NCBI RefSeq assembly: GCF_001571385.1
Contig: NZ_BCNW01000001.1
Location: 2,271,470-2,335,469, forward strand
Length of the DNA: 64,000 bases
Direction: 5' to 3'
From: Methanofollis ethanolicus
GTDB taxonomy: Archaea; Halobacteriota; Methanomicrobia; Methanomicrobiales; Methanofollaceae
A program made the position numbers and the translations under genes. The notes below the pieces were generated by a model. It did not search any database. It was not told the origin of the DNA and worked only from the letters and a program-made list of their open reading frames with translations. Numbering within the stretch: the first letter of the stretch is position 1; each line of letters opens with the position of its first letter. Of the stretch, positions 24,001 to 35,107 are shown one piece after another.

Positions 24001-27000
24001 CACGCGAGTGGGGAACACTCTCTTGGTGCGGGTAAAAAAGAGAATTAAATCGGTTCATCCCCACGCGAGTGGGGAACACGTTTTTCATTGCTGTAAATGG
24101 CCGTCTCAATTCGGTTCATCCCCACGCGAGTGGGGAACACATCTGCAAGCGCTGTTGAAAATGCCTCTGTTCCGGTTCATCCCCACGCGAGTGGGGAACA
24201 CATTATCCCAATCGTATTTATTTCCGGCGTAATCGGTTCATCCCCACGCGAGTGGGGAACACATGAGTTACTCGACATCGTCGCTCACCTCTCTCGGTTC
24301 ATCCCCACGCGAGTGGGGAACACGAATTGAGGAAAAAGAAGAAGAAGAACGTGTCCGGTTCATCCCCACGCGAGTGGGGAACACCATCGACCTGTCGACC
24401 ATGTCGTCGGCCGAATCGGTTCATCCCCACGCGAGTGGGGAACACATGAAAGGAATGGAAATGACGGTGCGTGTATCCGGTTCATCCCCACGCGAGTGGG
24501 GAACACCCGGAAATAACAGACCCGGCAGCGGAGGTCATCGGTTCATCCCCACGCGAGTGGGGAACACGGTGCGCTCCCGGCCCGGTCGCCCTGGAGGACC
24601 GGTTCATCCCCACGCGAGTGGGGAACACACCCGACAACACTTGCATTCAGGCACCCCCGGCGGTTCATCCCCACGCGAGTGGGGAACACTTGCCCGCGCC
24701 CCTCCCTCGGCCCCGTCTACCCGGTTCATCCCCACGCGAGTGGGGAACACTCTTCTTCTTCTTTTTCCTCAATTCCAAACGCCGGTTCATCCCCACGCGA
24801 GTGGGGAACACATTGACCTCGAAAAACAGAAACGGGATGATTGCGGTTCATCCCCACGCGAGTGGGGAACACCAGTGGAGTAAGTCCTTCCGTTCTTGCG
24901 TTCTCGGTTCATCCCCACGCGAGTGGGGAACACGACACCGGCGGCAGTCTTACGTATGTCTCCGCCGGTTCATCCCCACGCGAGTGGGGAACACGACACC
25001 GAGAAAATCGATGTGGTGGCGCACGCCGGTTCATCCCCACGCGAGTGGGGAACACTAGAAGAGATGCTGCAAGAGGCAGAGATTGCCCGGTTCATCCCCA
25101 CGCGAGTGGGGAACACCTCAGGGTAGAGACGACGGGCGCCGTGAAGTCCGGTTCATCCCCACGCGAGTGGGGAACACTCCTGTAATTTACGCTAAATCCA
25201 ACGGTAAATCGGTTCATCCCCACGCGAGTGGGGAACACTTGCTCTGACGTATAAAGGGCTGTTTCCGGTTCGGTTCATCCCCACGCGAGTGGGGAACACA
25301 AATCTGTTTTACCGAGTTTTGCAGCCGAAAACGGTTCATCCCCACGCGAGTGGGGAACACCGGCTCCACAACGCGTGACGGATAAGGAGACTCGGTTCAT
25401 CCCCACGCGAGTGGGGAACACGTTCAGCCGCCCGACTCGCCCACACCCACCAACGGTTCATCCCCACGCGAGTGGGGAACACCCTACCGTTAGCGTCTGG
25501 TCGCCTATCTGCACCGGTTCATCCCCACGCGAGTGGGGAACACAAGACCGCAGCGTTCTACCCTCAGGCTCAGGACGGTTCATCCCCACGCGAGTGGGGA
25601 ACACTGTGGGATCGTCGATGGAAAACGAGGCGATTACGGTTCATCCCCACGCGAGTGGGGAACACCCACCCAACGCCCTGAACACAATCTCGTCGTTCGG
25701 TTCATCCCCACGCGAGTGGGGAACACTCCCTGGATCTCGTCGATCAGATCGTCCATGTCGGTTCATCCCCACGCGAGTGGGGAACACGCAGGGTTTCCGG
25801 GCCTCTCGGCTCCTGGTCGAGGTTCATCCCCACGCGAGTGGGGAACACTTGCAAATCTCGACGCCGGAAATATCGCAACGCGGTTCATCCCCACGCGAGT
25901 GGGGAACACTTATCGTATATCGTCTCTGGCGTGGACGCGCCCGGTTCATCCCCACGCGAGTGGGGAACACCGACCCCTGAGGGGCACGATGCGTGCCTCG
26001 GACGGTTCATCCCCACGCGAGTGGGGAACACTTTCTATCTCAGAGGTTAAAGCGGATTTGTACTCGGTTCATCCCCACGCGAGTGGGGAACACCCCTACC
26101 AACGGACACGATGGTTTTTTGACACAGGTTCATCCCCACGCGAGTGGGGAACACCACCTTCCAGTGCCCCATGGCGTGCGCCACCACGGTTCATCCCCAC
26201 GCGAGTGGGGAACACGGGTCGTTGAGCCGCACGAATCCGGATATCCTCGGTTCATCCCCACGCGAGTGGGGAACACACCTCATGACTGTGAGTGCATCCT
26301 CCCGGGACCGGTTCATCCCCACGCGAGTGGGGAACACTCAGATCCATCCCCAGAAAAAGAGGAGGGAATCGGTTCATCCCCACGCGAGTGGGGAACACTC
26401 ATACAGGTCATCAATGACCTCAGAAAGTCTCGGTTCATCCCCACGCGAGTGGGGAACACAGTGCGTTCCACGCGGTAACTCCGTCGCCGATCGGTTCATC
26501 CCCACGCGAGTGGGGAACACGGGCCGTAAATATCGCCTTGTCGTGCCCAGGCCGGTTCATCCCCACGCGAGTGGGGAACACGAGCCGGAGGCTATCTAAA
26601 AAACCAGAACTGTCGGTTCATCCCCACGCGAGTGGGGAACACCCGATGCCCATTGCCCCAATGCCGGACTCGGCCGGTTCATCCCCACGCGAGTGGGGAA
26701 CACTGCTAAACGGCGTTCTCCAGATATCGTATCTCCGGTTCATCCCCACGCGAGTGGGGAACACTATCTGCGTCACAGTGTTCCCCCATCAATGTCCGGT
26801 TCATCCCCACGCGAGTGGGGAACACGACCGAGTTCTGGGCCTCAGATGGTGCGGTCGTGGTTCATCCCCACGCGAGTGGGGAACACAATCGGTGAACATC
26901 AAGGACGTTGGCGGGGTACGGTTCATCCCCACGCGAGTGGGGAACACTGCCCCCACAAGTTCGTTGTAACAGTCGAATACGGTTCATCCCCACGCGAGTG

Positions 27001-29021
27001 GGGAACACATACCACCGTGAAAAGAATTGGGACATGCTAACGGTTCATCCCCACGCGAGTGGGGAACACTTGCCGTGCAGTCTGATTTTTGACTTGGCAG
27101 TCGGTTCATCCCCACGCGAGTGGGGAACACTTTTCCTGAAACTGCCTAAACGTTTTAACCGCCGGTTCATCCCCACGCGAGTGGGGAACACCTCAGAGAG
27201 GTTAAATGAGGAAACAATAGCGTCGGTTCATCCCCACGCGAGTGGGGAACACACCTCGATCGCCCTGCAGGGACACTACTCTGACGGTTCATCCCCACGC
27301 GAGTGGGGAACACTTCAGATATCGGTTCTGAAGTTTCGATTCAACCGGTTCATCCCCACGCGAGTGGGGAACACACAGGGTTTTCAGGCACCGGGTGGAT
27401 GCATCTCGGTTCATCCCCACGCGAGTGGGGAACACTCGGAAGAGTCGGCCGATGCAATCATGAACGCCGGTTCATCCCCACGCGAGTGGGGAACACTTTG
27501 AACACACCTTCACTCCGTCGGTTGAATTCGGTTCATCCCCACGCGAGTGGGGAACACGTTGTATTCGTTCCGGTAGCCTGTTTTCTCTACGGTTCATCCC
27601 CACGCGAGTGGGGAACACCTCTGCAGGGTCGATGGCGAGACCGCGTATGCAGGTTCATCCCCACGCGAGTGGGGAACACGCCTCCTTCAAGATGAACAGG
27701 CCGTCTTTCGCCGGTTCATCCCCACGCGAGTGGGGAACACCTCCCGTCTTGTCGTCTTACCATGGGTCTTTTCGGTTCATCCCCACGCGAGTGGGGAACA
27801 CCCTCTCGATTGCCTGTGCACGCTGCGGATAGTCGGTTCATCCCCACGCGAGTGGGGAACACGCCCTCCGGAAGAAGCAGGCTCTGCCTCGTCACGGTTC
27901 ATCCCCACGCGAGTGGGGAACACGTCTGCTGCGAGGGGGGTAAACCGCTATCGTGCGGTTCATCCCCACGCGAGTGGGGAACACCACAACCCCCTCGGCG
28001 TCGAAGCCCTCGTGATCGGTTCATCCCCACGCGAGTGGGGAACACCGATGCTGGTTCTCTCTGGTGTGTTTCGGATGCGGTTCATCCCCACGCGAGTGGG
28101 GAACACTAGAATGGATGCAAAAGGAGTTTCTCGGACCGTGGTTCATCCCCACGCGAGTGGGGAACACGGCAACATGTTCCGGCCCCAGACTCAGACTCAC
28201 GGTTCATCCCCACGCGAGTGGGGAACACTTATACAGCGCTGCAACCTGGACAGCACTAACCGGTTCATCCCCACGCGAGTGGGGAACACTCGGACGCCAC
28301 GGCCCTTTGCCCGGTGGATCTCGGTTCATCCCCACGCGAGTGGGGAACACGTTCGGACGGGCGCGCAGGGTGCGACGCACGCCGGTTCATCCCCACGCGA
28401 GTGGGGAACACTTCTGGCGGGTCTCGTTGCGGGACTGACGGATCGGTTCATCCCCACGCGAGTGGGGAACACGGCTGCGACTACCCCGGCGCGGGGTAAC
28501 GCGTCGGTTCATCCCCACGCGAGTGGGGAACACGGGGTTGGAATGTGTCCCGATCCAGACTCTGGAGGTTCATCCCCACGCGAGTGGGGAACACTCCTGA
28601 GCGACGGCCTTCTGGTACGCCACTCCCGGTTCATCCCCACGCGAGTGGGGAACACAGTGCGTTCCACGCGGTAACTCCGTCGCCGATCGGTTCATCCCCA
28701 CGCGAGTGGGGAACACTTGAGGGCTGGAACGGCTCAGCCTGGGCAGCGCGGTTCATCCCCACGCGAGTGGGGAACACCGCTCTACAACCTGTTAAGGGAC
28801 GATGATGATCGGTTCATCCCCACGCGAGTGGGGAACACTCGCCCGGGCGGATCGCAAGACCTCCCCAGGTCGGTTCATCCCCACGCGAGTGGGGAACACG
28901 GACCAGGTTATGTGTATTGAGCATTTCCAGGCGGTTCATCCCCACGCGAGTGGGGAACACCTTTCTCGAGCTGGGTGATGGCACGGTCCCGCCGGTTCAT
29001 CCCCACGCGAGTGGGGAACAC
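21061..29021 (-). CRISPR. type I-E CRISPR array, about 131 repeats and 130 spacers
   Basis: A 28-nt repeat recurs every 61 nt (rarely 62) from 21061 to 29021. All copies I read are identical. In the transcribed (minus) sense it starts GTGTTCCCCACTCGCG and ends GATGAACC, with a CCCC/GGGG stem; this is close to the E. coli I-E repeat. The base after it is G in crRNA sense at all but about eleven junctions, as when the last repeat base comes from the PAM. Orientation is set by the repeat sense, the worn units at low coordinates and the cas2-side leader. Spacers are mostly 32-33 nt. Two spacers occur twice, and two others are reverse-complementary over 25 nt. Newest spacers should be those near 29 kb. 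Confidence 0.98.
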
Positions 29022-29151
29022 TCTTTCATTTATCATCCCGAGAAGGAAAGTTCTTTCTATGCTTTGCCGGGTGCGGCCCCGCACCCTCGTGCTGCGAGCG
29101 CCCCCGGCCAGATAGCGGGAGAGGGAGCAGAAAAGAGATCGGCATCCATCA
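29022..29151 (-). promoter_or_regulatory. CRISPR leader between cas2 and the array
   Basis: 130 nt between the cas2 stop and the first repeat. Close to the repeat it is AT-rich and contains a palindrome GAAAGTTCTTTC (29046-29057), 25-36 nt from the repeat, where adaptation motifs often lie. Further out is a perfect GC hairpin GGGTGCGG-CC-CCGCACCC (29069-29086), then a shorter palindrome CTCGTGCTGCGAG. The GC hairpin could end the cas transcript or bend DNA during integration. No clear TATA box is visible in the minus sense. Confidence 0.7.
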
Positions 29152-30329
<1,178 letters not shown>

Positions 30330-30342
30330 GGGGTTCGCCCCC

Positions 30343-31029
30343 TCACACCGGCCTGATGAGCAACAGACCGCACCCGAAACTCTTCGCAGGCCCCATCCCC
30401 CCATACAGGGTCTGCTCGAAACGGTCGGGATCCGTCACCGTCAACACACCGGCGAAGTCGATGGTGCTGATCGACATCCAGGTTTTACCCCTCGGTTTCT
30501 TGAAGCGGTGCTTCTGATAGCCGTCCGCACGGACCATCTCTTCATCCACGGCAAAACCCGCCGTCTCGGCCCGTGACGTCAGCCAGGATAAGCCTTCTTT
30601 CTGGACAAGCGCCGCCTGAGAGAGCATGACGTCAGGCGGGCACCCGGACTGCTCCAGCAACACCTTCGCGTCCATCACCACGTCATGGCGGTGCTGTCTC
30701 CCGTCGTCGTCCCGCTTCGCCCGGATCGGGTTCGCCCGCAGACTGAACCCGAGGCGCTGCCCCGTCCTGAGTACAGGCGCGTACTCCTTCCGCTCGACCG
30801 CCCAGATCCCGTCGCGGTCCACCGGGTCCGCCGTGGAGACCGCATAGATCACCGGGGACGACTCCTGCATCTCAAGCCGGTAGATGAAGTCGCGGTCCTT
30901 CCGTGCACCGTCCGAGAAGACCCGCCACACCATCCCGTGGACATCATAGGGGCTCCGCACACTCCGCCAGAAGGCCGGTGTCCGCTCGACGTCCTCCCTC
31001 AGGCGGATGCGGTAGAAATAGTACTTCAT
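30343..31029 (-). CDS. cas6e: crRNA-processing endoribonuclease Cas6e (CasE)
   Basis: 228 residues from ATG 31029. Starts MKYYFYRIRLREDVER, then SPYDVHGMVWRVFSD, whose His matches the catalytic His near position 20-26 of Cas6e. The C-terminal glycine-rich loop is GMGPAKSFGCGLLLIRPV. Cas6e cuts the array transcript in each repeat below the CCCC/GGGG hairpin and stays bound to the crRNA 3' end in Cascade. It overlaps cas5e by 4 nt (ATGA). Confidence 0.95.
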   Translation of the reverse strand: MKYYFYRIRLREDVERTPAFWRSVRSPYDVHGMVWRVFSDGARKDRDFIYRLEMQESSPVIYAVSTADPVDRDGIWAVERKEYAPVLRTGQRLGFSLRANPIRAKRDDDGRQHRHDVVMDAKVLLEQSGCPPDVMLSQAALVQKEGLSWLTSRAETAGFAVDEEMVRADGYQKHRFKKPRGKTWMSISTIDFAGVLTVTDPDRFEQTLYGGMGPAKSFGCGLLLIRPV

Positions 31030-31778
31030 CGCACCGCCTCCGGCACGCGCACCAGTGCGCCATACTCCTTTCTTTCGGCAAACTGCCACTGCCGCCTGTT
31101 CAGCGCCACATCACGCCTCCTGACAGTCTGCCTGCCCTCCGCCTCAAAGCCGGTCTCGTCCTCGCCTTCCCAGAAGAGCATCCCTCTCTCTTCCCGGGAA
31201 AGAGGTTTGAGCATCTCCTGGTCCGGGAAGGCCGCCGCTTCCATCGCTGCACGCAGATTATCCGCCCGGACCACCTGCGGTTGCAGGGGGAGGAAGACCG
31301 GACAGGACTTCCGCCCCAGATAGGGTACAAATGTCGGACCCCTGAGCGCCTCCGCAAGTGCGGAGAGGGGATAGGGCGTGGCGTCATGCGCCGGCCAGAG
31401 GCAGACCGTGTACAGGGCGTCGCAGAAGTACTCCCGCGTCGAGAGGATCGTGTTCAGATCATCCCGGGGAAGACTCACCTCCTCACGTCGGGTGGCAAAC
31501 GGCCAGGCCTGCTTCTTTGTCGTCTCGGAAGGCACCTGGGTGGTGTGATAGTCCCGAACCAGGTTTCCGGGAGCATTCACCAGTGCGGCCATCCGGTAGC
31601 TCTCCTGCAAACGCTTCAGTGGTGCTGTCTCCTCACGGCGGATGCCGAGAGCCGCCGCCACCAGCCCGAAGACAGCCGAGCGGGAGGGGTGGCTTTCCGC
31701 AGGTCGGTACTCTCCGACCGCCACCCCGCCCCAGGCCGCCATCGGGCCGCAGAGTCGGAACAGGAGATACTCAGGCAT
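31026..31778 (-). CDS. cas5e: Cascade subunit Cas5e (CasD)
   Basis: 250 residues from ATG 31778; upstream extension lies inside cas7. Begins MPEYLLFRLCGPMAAWGGVA then GEYRPAESHPSRSAVFGLVA, the Cas5 N-terminal RAMP motif followed by the conserved PTKS/HPSRS-type segment. Cas5e caps the 5' handle of the crRNA in Cascade. Start overlaps the cas7 end by 8 nt and the end overlaps cas6e by 4 nt, so all are translated together. Confidence 0.93.
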   Translation of the reverse strand: MPEYLLFRLCGPMAAWGGVAVGEYRPAESHPSRSAVFGLVAAALGIRREETAPLKRLQESYRMAALVNAPGNLVRDYHTTQVPSETTKKQAWPFATRREEVSLPRDDLNTILSTREYFCDALYTVCLWPAHDATPYPLSALAEALRGPTFVPYLGRKSCPVFLPLQPQVVRADNLRAAMEAAAFPDQEMLKPLSREERGMLFWEGEDETGFEAEGRQTVRRRDVALNRRQWQFAERKEYGALVRVPEAVR

Positions 31779-32898
31779 GGTCACCCGACACAAATTCGAG
31801 GATCTCGTCGAGCGTACCCGTGCCGGCACCGGCGTTCATCGTCCTGCACTCCCGGGCGCATGCCCCGTAGGTCTTCTCCATATTTTCCCGCGTCACTTCG
31901 AGGGCGGCCACCGCTGCCTTCAGGTAATCGTCGCCCCCGACCGGCTTGAGGAAGGCCACCGAGAGCGACCTGGGCTGCTGGCTCCCCCGTTCGGCAAGGA
32001 GGTAGGAGGCGTAGGCCCGCGAAGCGAAACTGTTCTGTTTCCCTTTCGGCCCGACCTTCGCCGCCGCCTCGGTGAGGGAGCGGATGGCTCTGTCGACCAG
32101 ATCCTCGTCCCCACCCAGGTTTTCCACCAGGAGGTCGCGGTTGATACAGAGATAGGCATAATAGAGACCGGCCGCAAACTCCGCCTGGCCCACATGCCCG
32201 GCACCGACATCCTCGACGCCGCGGTTGAGGTCGTCGACGGCGGTGAAGTAATCGTCCTCGACCGCCACCCGGTGGACCGTGACCGCGTGGGCCACCTGGA
32301 CCGCCGCCTCGCAGTTGAAGGACGGCGACGAGGCAAGCATCCGGCCGAACATGGCGATGTCAGCCGCCGAGTTCTCCTCACGCAAGAGTGCGAGGTCGTT
32401 CTCTGACGGGTCTCCGCCGCTCTCAGCAAGGTGCGCGAGCAGACCGTCGATCGCCACAATCTCGTCCGGGCTGAAATGGACCATCTGCTCGACACAGAGC
32501 GAGTCTTTCTTGTCCTTCTCGGTCGTGACGGATTCGATCTTCTTCAACTTGCCAAAGACGGCGGCGATCGCCTGGCCCCACGCCACCGCCTTCTTCTCCT
32601 CCACAGGGGACCGCACCGCCGCCGCATCCTTTCCATCGACGACATCGGCAAGCGCCTTCCCGCCCCGGAGGGCGAGGTAGATGTTCCAGCCCATCTCCTT
32701 GGTGCGGACACCGAGGTGGCCGCCGAGCGCCTCCTTGAATATTTCGGATGTTCTCCACGCCCTCTTCAGGCTCTGTGACGACACCCGCAGACGGTTGACC
32801 CCGCCCATCATCGCGGTCTTCGGCCTGCCCATGTCGTCACGGTTCAGGTTCGACGGCGGATACGATACAAGCATATGCAACTGGATAAATTCTGCCAT
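31771..32898 (-). CDS. cas7e: Cascade backbone subunit Cas7e (CasC/Cse4)
   Basis: 375 residues. It begins MAEFIQLHMLVSYPPSNLNR followed by DDMGRPKTAMMGGVNRLRVS, the Cse4/CasC signature (G-x-K-x-A-x-x-GG-x-R-R-x-S-SQSLKR). Six copies form the crRNA-binding backbone. A GAGGTG ribosome site lies about 6 nt upstream; the gene is 9 nt after cse2. Confidence 0.95.
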   Translation of the reverse strand: MAEFIQLHMLVSYPPSNLNRDDMGRPKTAMMGGVNRLRVSSQSLKRAWRTSEIFKEALGGHLGVRTKEMGWNIYLALRGGKALADVVDGKDAAAVRSPVEEKKAVAWGQAIAAVFGKLKKIESVTTEKDKKDSLCVEQMVHFSPDEIVAIDGLLAHLAESGGDPSENDLALLREENSAADIAMFGRMLASSPSFNCEAAVQVAHAVTVHRVAVEDDYFTAVDDLNRGVEDVGAGHVGQAEFAAGLYYAYLCINRDLLVENLGGDEDLVDRAIRSLTEAAAKVGPKGKQNSFASRAYASYLLAERGSQQPRSLSVAFLKPVGGDDYLKAAVAALEVTRENMEKTYGACARECRTMNAGAGTGTLDEILEFVSGDHA

Positions 32899-32907
32899 TT
32901 TTTCACC

Positions 32908-33426
32908 TCATTCTTTTTTCGTCGGGATGTTCATGTAATACGCTTCTGCCCAGTCTCTTTTCGTCTGGGGGTTCCAGCGGTACAGTCCCCACACCAGGTC
33001 GGGGATGTTTGCCGTGCGGTCGAGCATGCGGACCAGCCGTTTCATCATCGGGAAGAGTTCGGCATAGTCGTAGTCTTCCACGCGGAGAAGGCGGCGGAAC
33101 CGTGCCTCGCTCACCCGCGGTGTGGTGCCGCCGTCTTTCGGGCGGGCGAACTGCTCTGCAAGTCGGACACCCGCTGCAGGTGTCTCGACATCCGCGAGGA
33201 CGCCCGCGATCACGGCGAGTTTTTCCCGGTCCCATGTCGGCAACGCCGCTTTCAGCCGGTAATACGCCGGGACAAAGGCCACCTCGGCGGGCGTGCGGCA
33301 CCGCCGCAGTTCTGCCCGGTCCCCGCGGTGGCGGGGGTCCGTGATATCGTCCCACCAACCGCGGATCGCAGCCATCGGATCATCCTTATGGTCCCCTCCA
33401 TGCACAGGGGTCTGTGTCATCGTCAT
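32908..33426 (-). CDS. cse2: Cascade small subunit Cse2 (CasB)
   Basis: 172 residues, alpha-helical. It carries GWWDDITDPRHRGDRAELRR, which fits the Cse2 start (W-x2-L-x5-RG-x-R-A-x-LRR), and RFRRLLRVEDYDYAELFPMM near residue 110. Two copies stabilise the R-loop in Cascade. The ATG overlaps the casA stop (ATGA). Confidence 0.93.
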   Translation of the reverse strand: MTMTQTPVHGGDHKDDPMAAIRGWWDDITDPRHRGDRAELRRCRTPAEVAFVPAYYRLKAALPTWDREKLAVIAGVLADVETPAAGVRLAEQFARPKDGGTTPRVSEARFRRLLRVEDYDYAELFPMMKRLVRMLDRTANIPDLVWGLYRWNPQTKRDWAEAYYMNIPTKKE

Positions 33427-35024
33427 TTCTCACCTTTTCCGGATTTTTTCTGGTCCGGGAGGCGGAGTGCTTTCCAGACCGCTTTGTTCGACTTCGAAGC
33501 AGAGCTGTTCAGCAGTCCCCACGCCTTCACCGTCCGCTTTGCATTGATCTCGTCGATGGCATCGAACTGGGAGTACTCACTGAAGAGGGCCTTCGCCTTC
33601 TCCTGAAGAACATCCAGCCATGCCCGCCTGATCGCGAGCGTGTCCCCACCATCGGCGAGGGCCGCGGCGACGTCGCCGAGCATGGTGTAGAAGTCCTTCT
33701 CCGTCGCCTGGAGAAAACGGGCGGTGACGACCGAGAGATCGCCCTTCGCATCGGCAGGATTGTCGTAGAGGGCGACCTTCACGCACCACTGGACGTTCTT
33801 CCCCATCTCCGAGGCGGCCTTGATCATCCCTGCGGCCGTCTCCTCGAACTCCTCTTTCACGGCGTCGTCGACCTGGAAGAGGGGGAGGGTACCTTCGTAC
33901 CAGCACCGGGGTTTTTTGTTGTCCATGTCATAGCCAAAGGCCCAGAGGGACGGTCTTCGTCCGAGCAATTCACGAACACGGCCGTACTCGGATCTTTCAT
34001 TGACAAAGAGCGCGGTCGTCCTTGCGATCTGCTTTCCCTCCTCCTTATCGTTGATGACCAGGCCAAGCCAGTTCTGGTAGGTGATCCCGCCGGGCTGAGG
34101 GTGGACCGGCAGAAGTTCGGTGCTGTTTTTTCCGTTCCGGTAATACGGGCTGAGAGGATGGACCCAGCCGGCGTACTTCGTGCCGTAGGGTTTTGTCCAG
34201 AAGGACCTGATGCAGTGGTCAGTCTCGGCGCCGCAGAGATCGCAGGTTCCCGGTCTCGCCCCCCCCAGGTCGAGCAAGATCCGCCGCGGCAACCCCCAGA
34301 AGACCTGACAGGGATGGGCATCCTCCGGCGTTGTCTTCTCCCCGTTCTCGCTTGTCCGCACCTTGCCCATCCAGGGAAAGAGGCGTGCGTCGTCCGCGAC
34401 CGGAGGGTCGTCCACGGCGTGGGGGTAACTCTCCAGGTCGACGACATTCGCCCAGACCGTCTGCCAGAGTGTCTTCCCAAGGATAAGCGTGGTCATCGGG
34501 CCACCACCCCTGACCGAGGTCATGTGCCCGCGCCCCCCGCTCGGAGCATTGGTCTGAAGAGTGAAAAGGCCGAGGGCGGCACAGCGCGGGCAGAGTCCGT
34601 CGATCGTCCCCCGTTTCTGGAACCAATCCGTGTTGTCCTTGATCTTTTCTTTCTCGGGCAGACCAATGAGCAGGCTGTCAATCTGCCAGACCTTCTTATC
34701 CTCGATCCCCTTCTCCTGCATGAACTGCGGGCCGTCTCCTCCAATGGCAAACGCCCCGGCGAGGGGCGAGAAGGCGGTCTTCAGTTCGTCTGCGGTTGGC
34801 GGATCGGTCAGGCGTTTTCTCCACTCAGTTCTGTCCTCCGGGGGGAGAGCAGTCTGGCAGAGTCCGATCAGGAACTGCACCAGCGCCCCGTCGAAGTCAG
34901 GCCGCGGAGACGCTACCGCGGAGACGGTGGTGTCGGTGATCTGCCAGGGTGCGATCGTTTTCGCACTGCCGTCCTGGCATGTGATCGGGATCCAGGGGTT
35001 CTGGATCAGGTTGAGAGAGGCGAT
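33423..35024 (-). CDS. casA: Cascade large subunit Cse1 (CasA), apparent ATC start
   Basis: 533 residues if it begins at ATC 35024. The N-terminus SLNLIQNPWIPITCQDG is the conserved Cse1 start, and the protein continues VASPRPDFDGALVQFLIGLC, then PSGGRGHMTSVRGGGPMTTL and the C-x2-C pairs CPRCAAL and CDLCGAE. A perfect AGGAGG (35031-35036) lies 6 nt before the ATC. There is no ATG, GTG or TTG in frame between the upstream stop and GTG 34880; that GTG would remove 48 residues including NPWIP. Cse1 recognises the PAM and recruits Cas3. The start may be a rare AUC codon, a frameshift from the upstream small frame, or a sequence error. Confidence 0.92.
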   Translation of the reverse strand: MASLNLIQNPWIPITCQDGSAKTIAPWQITDTTVSAVASPRPDFDGALVQFLIGLCQTALPPEDRTEWRKRLTDPPTADELKTAFSPLAGAFAIGGDGPQFMQEKGIEDKKVWQIDSLLIGLPEKEKIKDNTDWFQKRGTIDGLCPRCAALGLFTLQTNAPSGGRGHMTSVRGGGPMTTLILGKTLWQTVWANVVDLESYPHAVDDPPVADDARLFPWMGKVRTSENGEKTTPEDAHPCQVFWGLPRRILLDLGGARPGTCDLCGAETDHCIRSFWTKPYGTKYAGWVHPLSPYYRNGKNSTELLPVHPQPGGITYQNWLGLVINDKEEGKQIARTTALFVNERSEYGRVRELLGRRPSLWAFGYDMDNKKPRCWYEGTLPLFQVDDAVKEEFEETAAGMIKAASEMGKNVQWCVKVALYDNPADAKGDLSVVTARFLQATEKDFYTMLGDVAAALADGGDTLAIRRAWLDVLQEKAKALFSEYSQFDAIDEINAKRTVKAWGLLNSSASKSNKAVWKALRLPDQKKSGKGEK

Positions 35025-35107
35025 AGTGCACCTCCTATAATCTCACCACATATTTTTGCCATTGATCCACCTATGAGAAGTGCATCCAATATATACCTGT
35101 CGATCAT
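35006..35107 (-). CDS. 33-codon open frame between cas3 and casA
   Basis: The ATG at 35107 overlaps the cas3 stop (TGATG), so it would be translationally coupled. It reads MIDRYILDALLIGGSMAKIC, then GEIIGGALSPLST. It ends at 35006, overlapping the casA 5' end by 19 nt in another phase. No homologue is recognised. It may be a real leader peptide that carries ribosomes to casA, the N-terminal half of a frameshifted casA, or chance. Confidence 0.4.
   Translation of the reverse strand: MIDRYILDALLIGGSMAKICGEIIGGALSPLST
35031..35036 (-). promoter_or_regulatory. Shine-Dalgarno site of casA
   Basis: AGGAGG on the minus strand with 6-nt spacing (TGCACT) to ATC 35024. It is the strongest ribosome site in the cas operon and points to translation beginning at this non-standard codon. 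Confidence 0.7.

Noticed and set aside
21061-29021. Many plus-strand open frames of 60-300 codons with repeating [19 protein letters not shown] and GSSPREWGT peptides
   Set aside because: They are translations of the CRISPR repeat in three phases; the 61-nt period only mimics coding sequence.
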